From: Idiomarina piscisalsi
Lineage (GTDB): Bacteria; Pseudomonadota; Gammaproteobacteria; Enterobacterales; Alteromonadaceae
NCBI RefSeq assembly: GCF_002211765.1
Contig: NZ_CP022133.1
Coordinates: 1 to 64,000 of the forward strand
Reading direction: 5' to 3'
DNA length: 64,000 nt
Under the pieces are notes generated by a model. That model searched no databases and was not told the DNA's origin. It saw only the letters and a program-made list of their open reading frames with translations. The translations under genes and the position numbers were made by a program. This document shows positions 39,540 through 47,955 of the stretch, piece by piece. Position 1 is the first letter of the stretch. Every line of letters starts with the position of its first letter.

Positions 39540-41591
39540 TCAGAAGCGTCGGCGCCAGCTAATGCCGACGCTTGCTTGTCGTCCTATTCCGGGTTCAAAC
39601 GAGCGCCCGCTTCCCTGATTCACAACCACCGCACTGACGTAATCTTTGTCGGTAATATTGTCGACCCGAACCCATACGTTCAATTCGCTGTTCGACCATT
39701 GCCATTCCCGGCTCGCCGCAAAATTCCAAGTGGTGTAAGACGGTGCAAAGGTGTCATTTGCATCATTAACCGGGGTTTCGTCACGATACTGACCTGAAAC
39801 TTGAACCAACCACTGCTCGGTTGGCTGCCAGTTGAAACGCAAATACCCCTGACTTTCGGCCACACCGGGCAGTTGGTTATCCTGTAACGGACCTTCGCCA
39901 AATACCGCATCTATATAGCTGTAGGAAACCAATAGGTTTAACTGCTGTGTCAACGCGCCGTTAATGGTGAGCTCGGCACCTTCGCGAGAGGTCTCAGAGG
40001 CATTACGATATGTCGTTCTGCCATCGTTCGACTGATCAACCAATATCTCGTTGTCGCTTTCAATACCAAAGAAGGCTAAATGCAAACGCCAGCCTTTTGG
40101 TAGCTGGTGCTTAATGCCCCATTCCCACTGGTCATTGGTGGACGGTCCGAGTTCGCGGTTTAAACCGGAACCTTGATTTCGATAAGCAAGCTCAGTGAGC
40201 GTCGGTGTTTCGAAGCCTTGACCAAGGCTTAAATAAGTGGCGGATGTGGGTAAAAACTGCCAAGTCAGAGAGGCTGCTGCGGTGGTTTCCTGAAACTCGC
40301 TACTGCCACTGTCATCGGCACCATCAAGCTCCGTAAAGTAGTCTTTAACGTCGTAGCTGATATCGCTGTACCGCACGCCACCGGTTGCTGACCACTCTGC
40401 ACTTAATTGCCACTGAAAGCGCAGGTAAGCGGATGCGTTGTCTATCCAATTAAATTCGTCACGGCGCAACTCACCCTTTTCACCATTGTCATTCACATAG
40501 CCAAAGCGATGATCCTGCTGTCGCTCAAGTTGTGCACCAAAGGTCGCAGACCAGTTATTCCCGCGATGACGCCAGCGTGCGTGCGCGCCTTCAAATTGGC
40601 GAGAGACATCAATGACCGCACCGGAGCTGGTGTAAATCCCGTCGTCGTTAACGCTATCGCCAGCGAAAGGCAGGAACTGCTCAATCTCGCGGTCACCTTG
40701 CCAAACAGAGACTAAGCCTTCGCCATTGTCTCGCTCGTGAAACCAGCTCAAAGAGCCTTGTCGATGATGAATGTCTTTGCGGGTATTAAAGTCGATAGCA
40801 CGCTGAACGGTTTGCGTTGGATCCTCACGCCAGGCCTCAGGCGTTAAAGCGCTGGGGTCTTGCAACAGCGGTGCGTCATTATTGTCGTAGCGCAGAATAA
40901 AACGGTTATGATCGTCCCATTGATGGTACCAGCGTACGGCCTGTTGCTGGCGCTCTGCAGAATTGTGGCGACGTGGGCCATCGGTCTGAAAGTCGGTTGC
41001 CATAAGCTGTAGCTGCTTGGTGTCCGTTGCCCATTGCGCATTGACACGGTAGCGTTGTGTGTCGTTTTCACTGAACTGACCGCCCCACTCTAGCGCCGTT
41101 TCGGTGGGTTGGCGACTGAACCACTCAACCACCCCGCCCCCGGAGTTACCATACAGCGTGGCCAAAGGCCCACGGAGCACTTCTAATGAGTCAACATTGT
41201 CGAGAATGAAGCTAGAGGTTTGCGCCTGTCCATCGGGCATGGACAGAGGAATGCCATCGACGTTCAGTTGCAAGCCACGCACACCAAAAGCGGCTCTGGA
41301 ACCGAAACCGCGAACCACTAACCGGGCGTCCTGTGCGTAGTTGTAACGGTTATCGGCCTGAATCCCTGCGACACCTGCTAACGCGTCGCCAGCATCAATG
41401 TTCATTGAAGGCAGTGTATTCTCGATGTTCACCCGATCGATACTCGCCGCGGTTGTCAGCCAGGGCGTTTCGCTTTCTGTTGCCGTAACGACAACGGTTT
41501 CGTCCACTTCGGCGGACTGCACAACGAAAGAGGCCGCCAGTAAAGGCAGCCCCGTGTAAGTTAGTTTTTTAAATACCGCTGAATACAACAT
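39540..41591 (-). CDS. pqqU: TonB-dependent receptor, PqqU (YncD)-like
   Basis: Outer-membrane receptor of 683 aa with a signal peptide (cleavage after VQSA), plug and barrel, ending GISWRRRF. By recall it matches E. coli YncD/PqqU closely: NRYNYAQDARLVVRGFGSR, VDGIPLSMPDGQAQTS, EVLRGPLATLYGNSGGGV, GRTTYRNASETSREGAEL. PqqU imports the redox cofactor PQQ. Supporting this, the gene directly upstream (2-bp gap, same strand) is a PQQ-type sugar dehydrogenase, so the operon would pair cofactor uptake with the enzyme that uses it. The ligand is inferred. Confidence 0.82.
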   Translation of the reverse strand: MLYSAVFKKLTYTGLPLLAASFVVQSAEVDETVVVTATESETPWLTTAASIDRVNIENTLPSMNIDAGDALAGVAGIQADNRYNYAQDARLVVRGFGSRAAFGVRGLQLNVDGIPLSMPDGQAQTSSFILDNVDSLEVLRGPLATLYGNSGGGVVEWFSRQPTETALEWGGQFSENDTQRYRVNAQWATDTKQLQLMATDFQTDGPRRHNSAERQQQAVRWYHQWDDHNRFILRYDNNDAPLLQDPSALTPEAWREDPTQTVQRAIDFNTRKDIHHRQGSLSWFHERDNGEGLVSVWQGDREIEQFLPFAGDSVNDDGIYTSSGAVIDVSRQFEGAHARWRHRGNNWSATFGAQLERQQDHRFGYVNDNGEKGELRRDEFNWIDNASAYLRFQWQLSAEWSATGGVRYSDISYDVKDYFTELDGADDSGSSEFQETTAAASLTWQFLPTSATYLSLGQGFETPTLTELAYRNQGSGLNRELGPSTNDQWEWGIKHQLPKGWRLHLAFFGIESDNEILVDQSNDGRTTYRNASETSREGAELTINGALTQQLNLLVSYSYIDAVFGEGPLQDNQLPGVAESQGYLRFNWQPTEQWLVQVSGQYRDETPVNDANDTFAPSYTTWNFAASREWQWSNSELNVWVRVDNITDKDYVSAVVVNQGSGRSFEPGIGRQASVGISWRRRF
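39544..39573. other. Perfect hairpin at the DJ-1/pqqU convergent junction
   Basis: AAGCGTCGGC (39544-39553) pairs perfectly with GCCGACGCTT (39564-39573). It lies within the last codons of pqqU and 10 bp beyond the DJ-1 stop. There is no T tract, so it may stall or protect transcripts rather than act as a classical terminator. Confidence 0.5.
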
Positions 41592-41593
41592 TG

Positions 41594-42727
41594 TTAATCT
41601 GCCGGTTTAATTTGAAGAATTGAGCCATTGGACTCGTCGGTCAGCAAATAAAGAAAGCCATCAGGTCCTTGATTAATATCACGAATACGTGCATCTATTG
41701 TGTCCTCAAACAAGCGCTCTTCGTGCATCATTCGCCCTTCGTATAAGTCCAGTCGAGCCACTAACGAGCTTTTCAGAGCGGCCACGAAAAAGTCACCTTT
41801 CCAGTCAGGGAAAGCGTCGCCGGTATAAAAAGTCGCGCCAGCGGTAGCAATTGACGGTACCCAGTAATAAAACGGTTGTTCCATGCCTTCTTTCACCGCG
41901 TCTTCACTAATAATGGCTCCGCCATAGTCAACACCGTAAGTGATTTCAGGCCAACCATAATTCTTACCGGCTTTAGGGATGTTAACTTCGTCACCGCCTT
42001 GTGGACCATGCTCTACCGTCCAGAGCTCACCGGTATCAGGATGAATGTCAGCGCCTTGCACATTGCGGTGGCCATAAGACCAAATCTCATCTAAAGCGTT
42101 ATCTTGGCCAACAAAGGGGTTATCTTCAGGAATACTGCCGTCGGGCCAAATGCGTACGACTTTACCATGGTGGTTATCCAGTGTTTGAGCGTCATCCATG
42201 CGTGAATAACGGTCACCTAAAGTAACAAACAGGTGTCCTTCAGGCGAGAACACTAAGCGCGAACCAAAGTGTGCGTTGCTTTCGTATTTCGGAGCCTGGC
42301 GGAAAATCACCTCTTTATCGGTAAAGGCTTTGTCGACCAGCTTTGCTCTCATTACGGCTGTGCTGTTACCTTTGCCACCGTCTTGCGCCGGCTCTGAATA
42401 GCTAATATATACCCACTGATTACTCTCAAAGTCTGGATCGATCGTTACATCGAGCAGACCTCCCTGACTCTTTGCGACAACCTCAGGCGTACCACTTATC
42501 TTCTCCCGGTATTGACCGTTTTCAGACACCCAATAAAGATCCCCGGAACGTTCGGTGACTAACACACTGTTGTCTGGCAAAAATGTCATGCCCCACGGGT
42601 TGGTGAAACCGTCAGCAAAAGTGGATACGGTGACTTTATGGCGTTCCGTTTCAACCGTGTCTGCTACCGCCGTCATGCTTGTAGAGGCTGCCAGCAATGC
42701 GGTGAATACGAGTTTTCGATTAAACAT
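41594..42727 (-). CDS. PQQ-dependent aldose sugar dehydrogenase (Asd/YliI type)
   Basis: Periplasmic six-bladed propeller enzyme of 377 aa that oxidises aldoses using PQQ. A signal peptide ends AVADT; family motifs include FTNPWGMTFLPD, the cofactor/Ca-site segments SYGHRNVQG and VEHGPQGGDEVN, and KNYGWPEITYG. It belongs to the soluble glucose/aldose dehydrogenase family. It is first in an operon with the PqqU-like receptor. No pqqA-F synthesis genes are in the window, so the apo-enzyme may depend on imported PQQ. Confidence 0.9.
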   Translation of the reverse strand: MFNRKLVFTALLAASTSMTAVADTVETERHKVTVSTFADGFTNPWGMTFLPDNSVLVTERSGDLYWVSENGQYREKISGTPEVVAKSQGGLLDVTIDPDFESNQWVYISYSEPAQDGGKGNSTAVMRAKLVDKAFTDKEVIFRQAPKYESNAHFGSRLVFSPEGHLFVTLGDRYSRMDDAQTLDNHHGKVVRIWPDGSIPEDNPFVGQDNALDEIWSYGHRNVQGADIHPDTGELWTVEHGPQGGDEVNIPKAGKNYGWPEITYGVDYGGAIISEDAVKEGMEQPFYYWVPSIATAGATFYTGDAFPDWKGDFFVAALKSSLVARLDLYEGRMMHEERLFEDTIDARIRDINQGPDGFLYLLTDESNGSILQIKPAD

Positions 42728-42856
42728 AAGGGTCTCCTTTGTTTGTCATTATTTTCAGTATACGCCATTCGTTGAAATTTTGATGACTCTTCGCTTGATC
42801 TGTTTATGGCTTTAGCCGTTAATAGACGTATTAATCCATAAAAAAGTGCGAATGGA

Positions 42857-44368
42857 ATGAGCGAGAAGCTTTTTGGTACGGACTCTCTTTTGGTATTAGC
42901 GCAATGGCTAGCGGCTATTTTTGTGCTTCTTTTTATTACCCTGATTGTGTCTGTTGGTGTGATGTATGTGGTGGATAAAACCCAGAACAAACACACGATT
43001 CGACGTAACTACCCTGTTGTGGGGCGTTTTCGTTATATTTTCGAGCGTATGGGCGAATTTATGCGCCAATATTTCTTTGCCATGGACCGCGAAGAAATGC
43101 CGTTTAACCGTGCCCAACGCAGTTGGGTGTATCGGGCGGCTAAAAACGCTGACCGAAACGTTGCTTTTGGCTCAACGCGAGACTTAACCCGTACCGGCAC
43201 CATTATTTTCAGTAATGCGCCCTATCCACCTCTTGCCGAACAAGCAGCGGCGCCCGAACCTGTGCTTATAGGCCCTTACTGTGAAACACCCTATTCCCCC
43301 ATTTCGTATTTTCACATTTCAGGAATGAGTTACGGTGCTTTGTCTCCGGTGGCGGTTAAATCTTTATCGCAAGGGGCTGAAAAGGCCGGGTGCTGGATGA
43401 ATACCGGCGAAGGAGGTTTGTCGCCCTATCACCTGGTTGGTCATTGCGACATTGTATTTCAAATGGGAACCGCGAAGTTCGGTGTTCGCGATAAGGAAGG
43501 TCGCCTGGATGAAAATCGTTTGGCAGAGCTTGGCCGTCACGACAACGTCAAAATGTTCGAAATTAAGCTCAGTCAGGGGGCAAAGCCTGGCAAAGGCGGT
43601 ATTTTGCCTGGCATAAAAGTGAATGAAGAAATCGCGCAAATTCGTGGCATCGAAGTTGGTAAAGATGCGATTAGTCCGAATCGTCATCCGGAAATCAGCA
43701 ACAACGAGGAGCTGCTCGACTTTATTGACAAGGTTCGAACCATTACCGGTAAACCAACGGGTTTTAAATTTGTTATGGGCGACCCAAGCTGGATCGATGA
43801 ACTGATTGACTCGATTCTAACGCGGGGCGTTGAATCCGCGCCTGACTTCATTACGCTCGACAGCGCGGACGGAGGCACTGGTGCGGCACCACAACCGCTG
43901 ATGGACTACGTTGGACTAAAAGTATCTGAGAGCCTTCCGGTTTTGGTTGATAAGCTCACGGAAGCGGGCTTGCATGGGCGGGTTCGAGTGGTTGTTTCCG
44001 GTAAAATGATAACGCCGGCTGATGTGGCCTGGGCGATTGCGATGGGAGCTGACTTTGTTACGTCTGCCCGAGGTTTTATGTTCTCGTTAGGTTGTATTCA
44101 AGCTATGCAATGCAATAAAAACACCTGTCCCACCGGTGTGACAACTGACGACCCTAAACTGATGAAAGGGCTCGATCCAACGGACAAGTGCGTTCGCGTC
44201 GCAAACTATCATAAATACATGGAATACGGGGTAAACATCATTGCGCACTCTTGTGGCGTGACCGATCCACGCCAGCTCAATCGACGCCATGCCCGGGTGA
44301 TTAAACCGGACGGCGAGAGTATCAGTCTGGCAGAAAGATACCCTCTGCCGCCGGCAAGAAGACGCTAA
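42857..44368 (+). CDS. FMN-binding glutamate-synthase-family protein
   Basis: Single-chain protein of 503 aa with an N-terminal membrane helix (about 12-37) and the FMN-binding domain of glutamate synthase. Seen are HISGMSYGALSPVAVKSLS, LDSADGGTGAAPQPLMDY and the iron-sulfur cysteines in GCIQAMQCNKNTCPTG. It lacks the glutaminase domain, so its true reaction is open; such stand-alone homologues are widespread and uncharacterised. It is divergent from the PQQ enzyme (129 bp) and convergent with oxyR, with a palindrome at the junction. Confidence 0.9.
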   Translation: MSEKLFGTDSLLVLAQWLAAIFVLLFITLIVSVGVMYVVDKTQNKHTIRRNYPVVGRFRYIFERMGEFMRQYFFAMDREEMPFNRAQRSWVYRAAKNADRNVAFGSTRDLTRTGTIIFSNAPYPPLAEQAAAPEPVLIGPYCETPYSPISYFHISGMSYGALSPVAVKSLSQGAEKAGCWMNTGEGGLSPYHLVGHCDIVFQMGTAKFGVRDKEGRLDENRLAELGRHDNVKMFEIKLSQGAKPGKGGILPGIKVNEEIAQIRGIEVGKDAISPNRHPEISNNEELLDFIDKVRTITGKPTGFKFVMGDPSWIDELIDSILTRGVESAPDFITLDSADGGTGAAPQPLMDYVGLKVSESLPVLVDKLTEAGLHGRVRVVVSGKMITPADVAWAIAMGADFVTSARGFMFSLGCIQAMQCNKNTCPTGVTTDDPKLMKGLDPTDKCVRVANYHKYMEYGVNIIAHSCGVTDPRQLNRRHARVIKPDGESISLAERYPLPPARRR

Positions 44369-44384
44369 CCGCTTGCGGTTAGCG
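44363..44384. other. Palindromic hairpin at the convergent junction with oxyR
   Basis: CGCTAACCGC and GCGGTTAGCG form a perfect 10-bp stem around a TT loop, spanning both stop codons. No T tract follows on either strand. It may act as a shared transcript end. Confidence 0.55.
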
Positions 44385-45293
44385 CAAGGTATTAATTGGC
44401 AGTAGTTGAGCGATTTCTTCCGCAACTTTGCGGAATGTTTGACGGCGACTGGTGGTTGGCCGGTATACCAAGCCAATATCACGAGACGCCTCTTGTCCGG
44501 TCGGTTTTAACGGCACTAAGTCGGTATTGCTGAGGATGCCCCGGTCTATCGCCATTTGCGGAATAAAGGTTGCCCCTAAACGAGCGTCTGCCATTTGCAC
44601 CAGGCTGTGCAGGCTGGTGGCGGTAAATGGATTCATTTTTATCGAGTCGGTTAACTGACACGCCGCTACCGCGTGACCGGTCATGCAATGCTCTTTTTCC
44701 AGCAGGAATATGCTTCTGTCCGGAAGCTTGTCGTAGTCGACAGGTTCACCAAGGTTGTCCGCCAGGTCTTTGTGGACAACCAGTTTAAAGGGGTCGCGGC
44801 CGAGTACCCATTTTTGATTGCCCTGGATGTCCATGGGGAGTGCCAGTAGTAAAATATCGAGCTCACCGTTTTTCAGTCGCAGCAATAAGTTCTGAGTTGT
44901 GTCTTCGGAAATCTGCAATAGCAACTTAGGGTATAAATCCTGCAACTGCTTGCTTAACTGGCCAATGATAAAAGGTGCGATAGTGGGTATAACCCCTAAG
45001 CGCAATGGACCTTCCATCACATTGCCCTGGCCCTGGGCGTAATGGCTCAGTTCTTCGGCTGCACTGAGAATCTGCCGCGCACGCTCAACCACTTCTTCAC
45101 CTAATGCCGTAAACAAAAACGACTTGTGGTCACGCTCGATGAGCTGACAGCCCAATTGCTCTTCTAAGTTTTGAATACCGCTGCTTAATGTGGACTGGCT
45201 GACATTACATTCAGCTGCCGCGCGATTAAAGTTTTGCTCTTGATGCAACGCCAGCAAATAACTGAGGTTTTTTAAACTGGGTAATTTGCTCAT
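44379..45293 (-). CDS. oxyR: Hydrogen-peroxide-sensing LysR regulator OxyR
   Basis: LysR-type activator of peroxide defence, 304 aa. The N-terminal helix-turn-helix has NFNRAAAECNVSQSTLSSGI. The sensing pair is present: Cys203 and Cys212 (HCMTGHAVAAC), nine residues apart as in E. coli Cys199/Cys208. It is divergent from ahpC, which is the classical target, with 147 bp between starts. Confidence 0.95.
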   Translation of the reverse strand: MSKLPSLKNLSYLLALHQEQNFNRAAAECNVSQSTLSSGIQNLEEQLGCQLIERDHKSFLFTALGEEVVERARQILSAAEELSHYAQGQGNVMEGPLRLGVIPTIAPFIIGQLSKQLQDLYPKLLLQISEDTTQNLLLRLKNGELDILLLALPMDIQGNQKWVLGRDPFKLVVHKDLADNLGEPVDYDKLPDRSIFLLEKEHCMTGHAVAACQLTDSIKMNPFTATSLHSLVQMADARLGATFIPQMAIDRGILSNTDLVPLKPTGQEASRDIGLVYRPTTSRRQTFRKVAEEIAQLLPINTLR

Positions 45294-45329
45294 GGTTTTC
45301 CCTTTGCAATGAACTTAATTGGTATTTCC

Positions 45330-45342
45330 GATTATCATAATC
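45330..45342. promoter_or_regulatory. Dyad in the oxyR-ahpC intergenic region
   Basis: GATTATCATAATC is a perfect 6-bp dyad around one base, about 98 bp before ahpC and 37 bp before oxyR. It might be part of an OxyR or Fur-like operator, but it does not match either consensus well. Confidence 0.3.
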
Positions 45343-45440
45343 CGTTTTATTCGTTTTATCCAATATTCCCCCATCCGTACACTAGCTCTCGACTCGTTAA
45401 GGAACGAATAAATTTAAATCCCAATTTAAGGAGACACCTT

Positions 45441-45986
45441 ATGTTAACAGTAGGCGATAAGTTACCAGAATTCAGCGTTGTTGCAGCAAAACCTAAGTTC
45501 AACATGCCTGAAGAAAACGGCGAGAGCGCGTTTGAAACCATCGATAACAGCAGCTTTGCCGGTAAATGGAAAATTATTTTCTTCTACCCAAAAGACTTCA
45601 CGTTCGTTTGCCCAACTGAGATTGTTGAGTTCGCAAAATTGAACGAAGACTTCGCAGATCGTGACGCGGTTGTTATGGGCGGCAGCACAGACAACGAATT
45701 TGTGAAATTAGCATGGCGCCGCGAGCACCCGGATCTTGATCGTTTGAACCAGTACTCTTTCGCGGACAACGGCTCTTTAGTCGACGGTCTGGGCGTACGT
45801 GACAAAGAAGAGAACGTCGCTTTGCGCGCAACTTTCGTTGTTGACCCACACAACGTGATTCAACACGTATCGGTAAACAACCTGAACGTGGGTCGTAATC
45901 CAGCAGAAATTCTGCGTATTTTAGACGGCTTACAAACAGACGAACTGTGCCCATGTAACCGAGCCGTTGGTGGTGACACGCTTTAA
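45441..45986 (+). CDS. ahpC: Alkyl hydroperoxide peroxiredoxin AhpC (three-cysteine, AhpD-linked type)
   Basis: Reduces peroxides through Cys57 (DFTFVCPTE). Two C-terminal cysteines, Cys170 and Cys172 (DELCPCNRAVGG), give the three-Cys arrangement of mycobacterial AhpC rather than the two-Cys enterobacterial enzyme. Length is 181 aa from ATG 45441, which has TAAGGAG upstream; an in-frame ATG at 45309 would add 44 unrelated residues. ahpD follows after 14 bp and oxyR is divergent, so peroxide induction through OxyR is likely. Confidence 0.95.
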   Translation: MLTVGDKLPEFSVVAAKPKFNMPEENGESAFETIDNSSFAGKWKIIFFYPKDFTFVCPTEIVEFAKLNEDFADRDAVVMGGSTDNEFVKLAWRREHPDLDRLNQYSFADNGSLVDGLGVRDKEENVALRATFVVDPHNVIQHVSVNNLNVGRNPAEILRILDGLQTDELCPCNRAVGGDTL

Positions 45987-46000
45987 TAAGGAGTTAATTC

Positions 46001-46528
46001 ATGTCAATTGCCGATTATAAACAGTTACTCGGTGATCACAGCAAAGACACCAAGCTGAACTTGTCGAGCCTGTTCTCTAACGTAGACGCATCAGGTTTAA
46101 CAACAGACCAGTTTTACGGTACAGCACTGTCTTTGGTGTACAGCTTGGCGGATAACGAACTTATCGAAGCTGTGGAAGAAGAAGCCGAAGGTAAAATCGA
46201 AGACAATGTGAAGACAGCGGCAAAAACTGCGGCGTCTTTAATGGCCATGAACAACGTGTATTACCGGTTCCTGCACTTATCTAGCGATAAGCAGTTTGGC
46301 AAAATGCCAGCCGGTCTGCGCATGAATGCAATGGCTAACCCGGGTGTTGATAAAGCCGACTTTGAGCTTTTCTCACTGGCGGTGTCAGCACTGAACGGAT
46401 GTGGAATGTGCATTGACTCGCACGTGCAAACGTTAATGAAACATGACGTAACAGCACAAGCGATTCAATCATCCATTAAGTTGGCGGCGGTACTTAATGC
46501 AGCCTTAACTGCACGCAAACTGTCGTAA
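46001..46528 (+). CDS. ahpD: Alkyl hydroperoxide reductase AhpD
   Basis: Thiol-disulfide partner that regenerates AhpC. The 175-aa protein aligns along its whole length with Mycobacterium tuberculosis AhpD (from memory): MAMNNVYYRF, AGLRMNAMANPG, FELFSLAVSALNGCGMC. Redox Cys134 and Cys137, Glu122 and His141 are conserved, but the His between the two cysteines of the mycobacterial CSHC motif is Met here (CGMC). Cotranscribed with ahpC and closed by a terminator. Confidence 0.93.
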   Translation: MSIADYKQLLGDHSKDTKLNLSSLFSNVDASGLTTDQFYGTALSLVYSLADNELIEAVEEEAEGKIEDNVKTAAKTAASLMAMNNVYYRFLHLSSDKQFGKMPAGLRMNAMANPGVDKADFELFSLAVSALNGCGMCIDSHVQTLMKHDVTAQAIQSSIKLAAVLNAALTARKLS

Positions 46529-46565
46529 ACCCTCTAGGGGCTCCCCTTTGCCCCATGCAACGCTT

Positions 46566-46594
46566 GCCCGCACTGTCATGGTGCGGGCTTTTTT
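46566..46594 (+). terminator. Rho-independent terminator of ahpCD
   Basis: GCCCGCAC (46566-46573) pairs with GTGCGGGC (46581-46588), followed by six T residues. Confidence 0.93.
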
Positions 46595-46656
46595 ATGTTT
46601 GTTTGGTTGCTATGCAGGTTTTGTCCTAAGCTTAAAACAAAGGCGAAGGAGGAACT

Positions 46657-47889
46657 ATGCAAGGCATTAATGCTGATCGCTTAAAAAAATCCGTTCTGGA
46701 ATTATCCAATATTGGCTATAACGACAATGACCACGGTGTTTACCGGTGGGGTTTTACCGACGCCGATATGGAAGCTCGACAATGGATGATGGAACAAGCC
46801 AAAGCCGAGGGTTTTGAAACCTTTATGGATGGCGCCGGTAATGTTTTTTTCGGTATTGGTGATTTTACTAAAAAGCCCGCAGTGCTAACCGGATCTCACC
46901 TTGATACGGTTCCCGCTGGTGGTATTTTCGATGGTGCTTTAGGTGTGCTGGCCGGCTTCGAAGTTTTGCGCTCGATCAAAGAAAACGACATTAAATTGAA
47001 GCATCCTGTATGGGTCGTTGGTACTGCCGAAGAAGAAGGCCGATTCGGTGGTATGATGGGCTCACAGGCAATCGCTGGTGTTATCAATCCAGACTGGCTA
47101 ATGTCAGCACACGATGCCGATAATGTGTATTTAAAAGACGCGATGGCGGCGCACAGTATGAATGTCATGGATGTGTTGGATGCCGCCTGGCCGCCGGAGC
47201 GACTGAAAGCGTTTTATGAGCTGCATATTGAGCAAGGCCCGGTGTTGTTTCAAAAAGAAATAACCATTGGTGCCGTGGAAGGTATTTCCGGTGTGTTTAA
47301 ATGGATAGTGCACTTGAAAGGCAAAGCGGATCATGCCGGTACGGCGCCTATGAATATGCGCAGTGATGCGTTTATGGGTCTGGCGGACTTTGCCCATGAA
47401 ATTGACCGGATTATTGCCGAGGATGGTACCGATAAAACCCGAATTACCGTGGGTAAAGTCGACTTAAAACCCGGCAGTCCCCATACCGTGCCGGGGGAAG
47501 CCATTTTTACCATTGTCGGGCGTGATATGAGCAATGAGGTGATGAAAGAGCTGGCTGACTCGTGCAATAAAGCCCTGTCAGCCATTGCGCGAAAACACCG
47601 GCTGAAGTTTGAGTATGAAGAAGTCAGTTGGCTTGATCCTAAAGATTGTTCAAAGGCATTGACTCAGAAAATTATGGATAAGGCGAAAGCACGTAAATAT
47701 TCGTGTTTGAAAATGCCCAGCGGTGCCGGTCACGACACACAGTTTTTGGCGGAATTAACCGATGCCGGGCTTATTTTTATTCCGTCTGTTAATGGTGTCA
47801 GCCATGCGCCGGACGAGTGGTCGCACTGGCACGATGTGGAAGCAGGTTGTAACATACTTTTTGATTGTATAATTGATTCAGCTCAGTGA
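46657..47889 (+). CDS. M20-family Zn-dependent amidohydrolase (N-carbamoyl-amino-acid hydrolase/allantoate amidohydrolase type)
   Basis: The 410-aa enzyme has the binuclear metal motifs of the HyuC/AllC group: GSHLDTVPAGGIFDGALGV with His81, Asp83 and Asp92, then EEEGRFGG (125-132), HIEQGP, and the C-terminal SHAPDEWS. Members cleave N-carbamoyl amino acids, beta-ureidopropionate or allantoate, and the exact substrate is not readable. A strong GAAGGAGGAA precedes ATG 46657. No pyrimidine- or purine-degradation neighbours are present. Confidence 0.88.
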   Translation: MQGINADRLKKSVLELSNIGYNDNDHGVYRWGFTDADMEARQWMMEQAKAEGFETFMDGAGNVFFGIGDFTKKPAVLTGSHLDTVPAGGIFDGALGVLAGFEVLRSIKENDIKLKHPVWVVGTAEEEGRFGGMMGSQAIAGVINPDWLMSAHDADNVYLKDAMAAHSMNVMDVLDAAWPPERLKAFYELHIEQGPVLFQKEITIGAVEGISGVFKWIVHLKGKADHAGTAPMNMRSDAFMGLADFAHEIDRIIAEDGTDKTRITVGKVDLKPGSPHTVPGEAIFTIVGRDMSNEVMKELADSCNKALSAIARKHRLKFEYEEVSWLDPKDCSKALTQKIMDKAKARKYSCLKMPSGAGHDTQFLAELTDAGLIFIPSVNGVSHAPDEWSHWHDVEAGCNILFDCIIDSAQ

Positions 47890-47955
47890 GCTGCGCTTCT
47901 CAGTATGATCCGTTATACTAGGCGCACCTCGCCGTGACACTAAGTGGTATTGTTC

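Noticed and set aside
45309..45440. N-terminal extension of AhpC
   Set aside because: The 44 extra residues are not seen in the family and cover the oxyR-ahpC control region; ATG 45441 has a strong ribosome-binding site.
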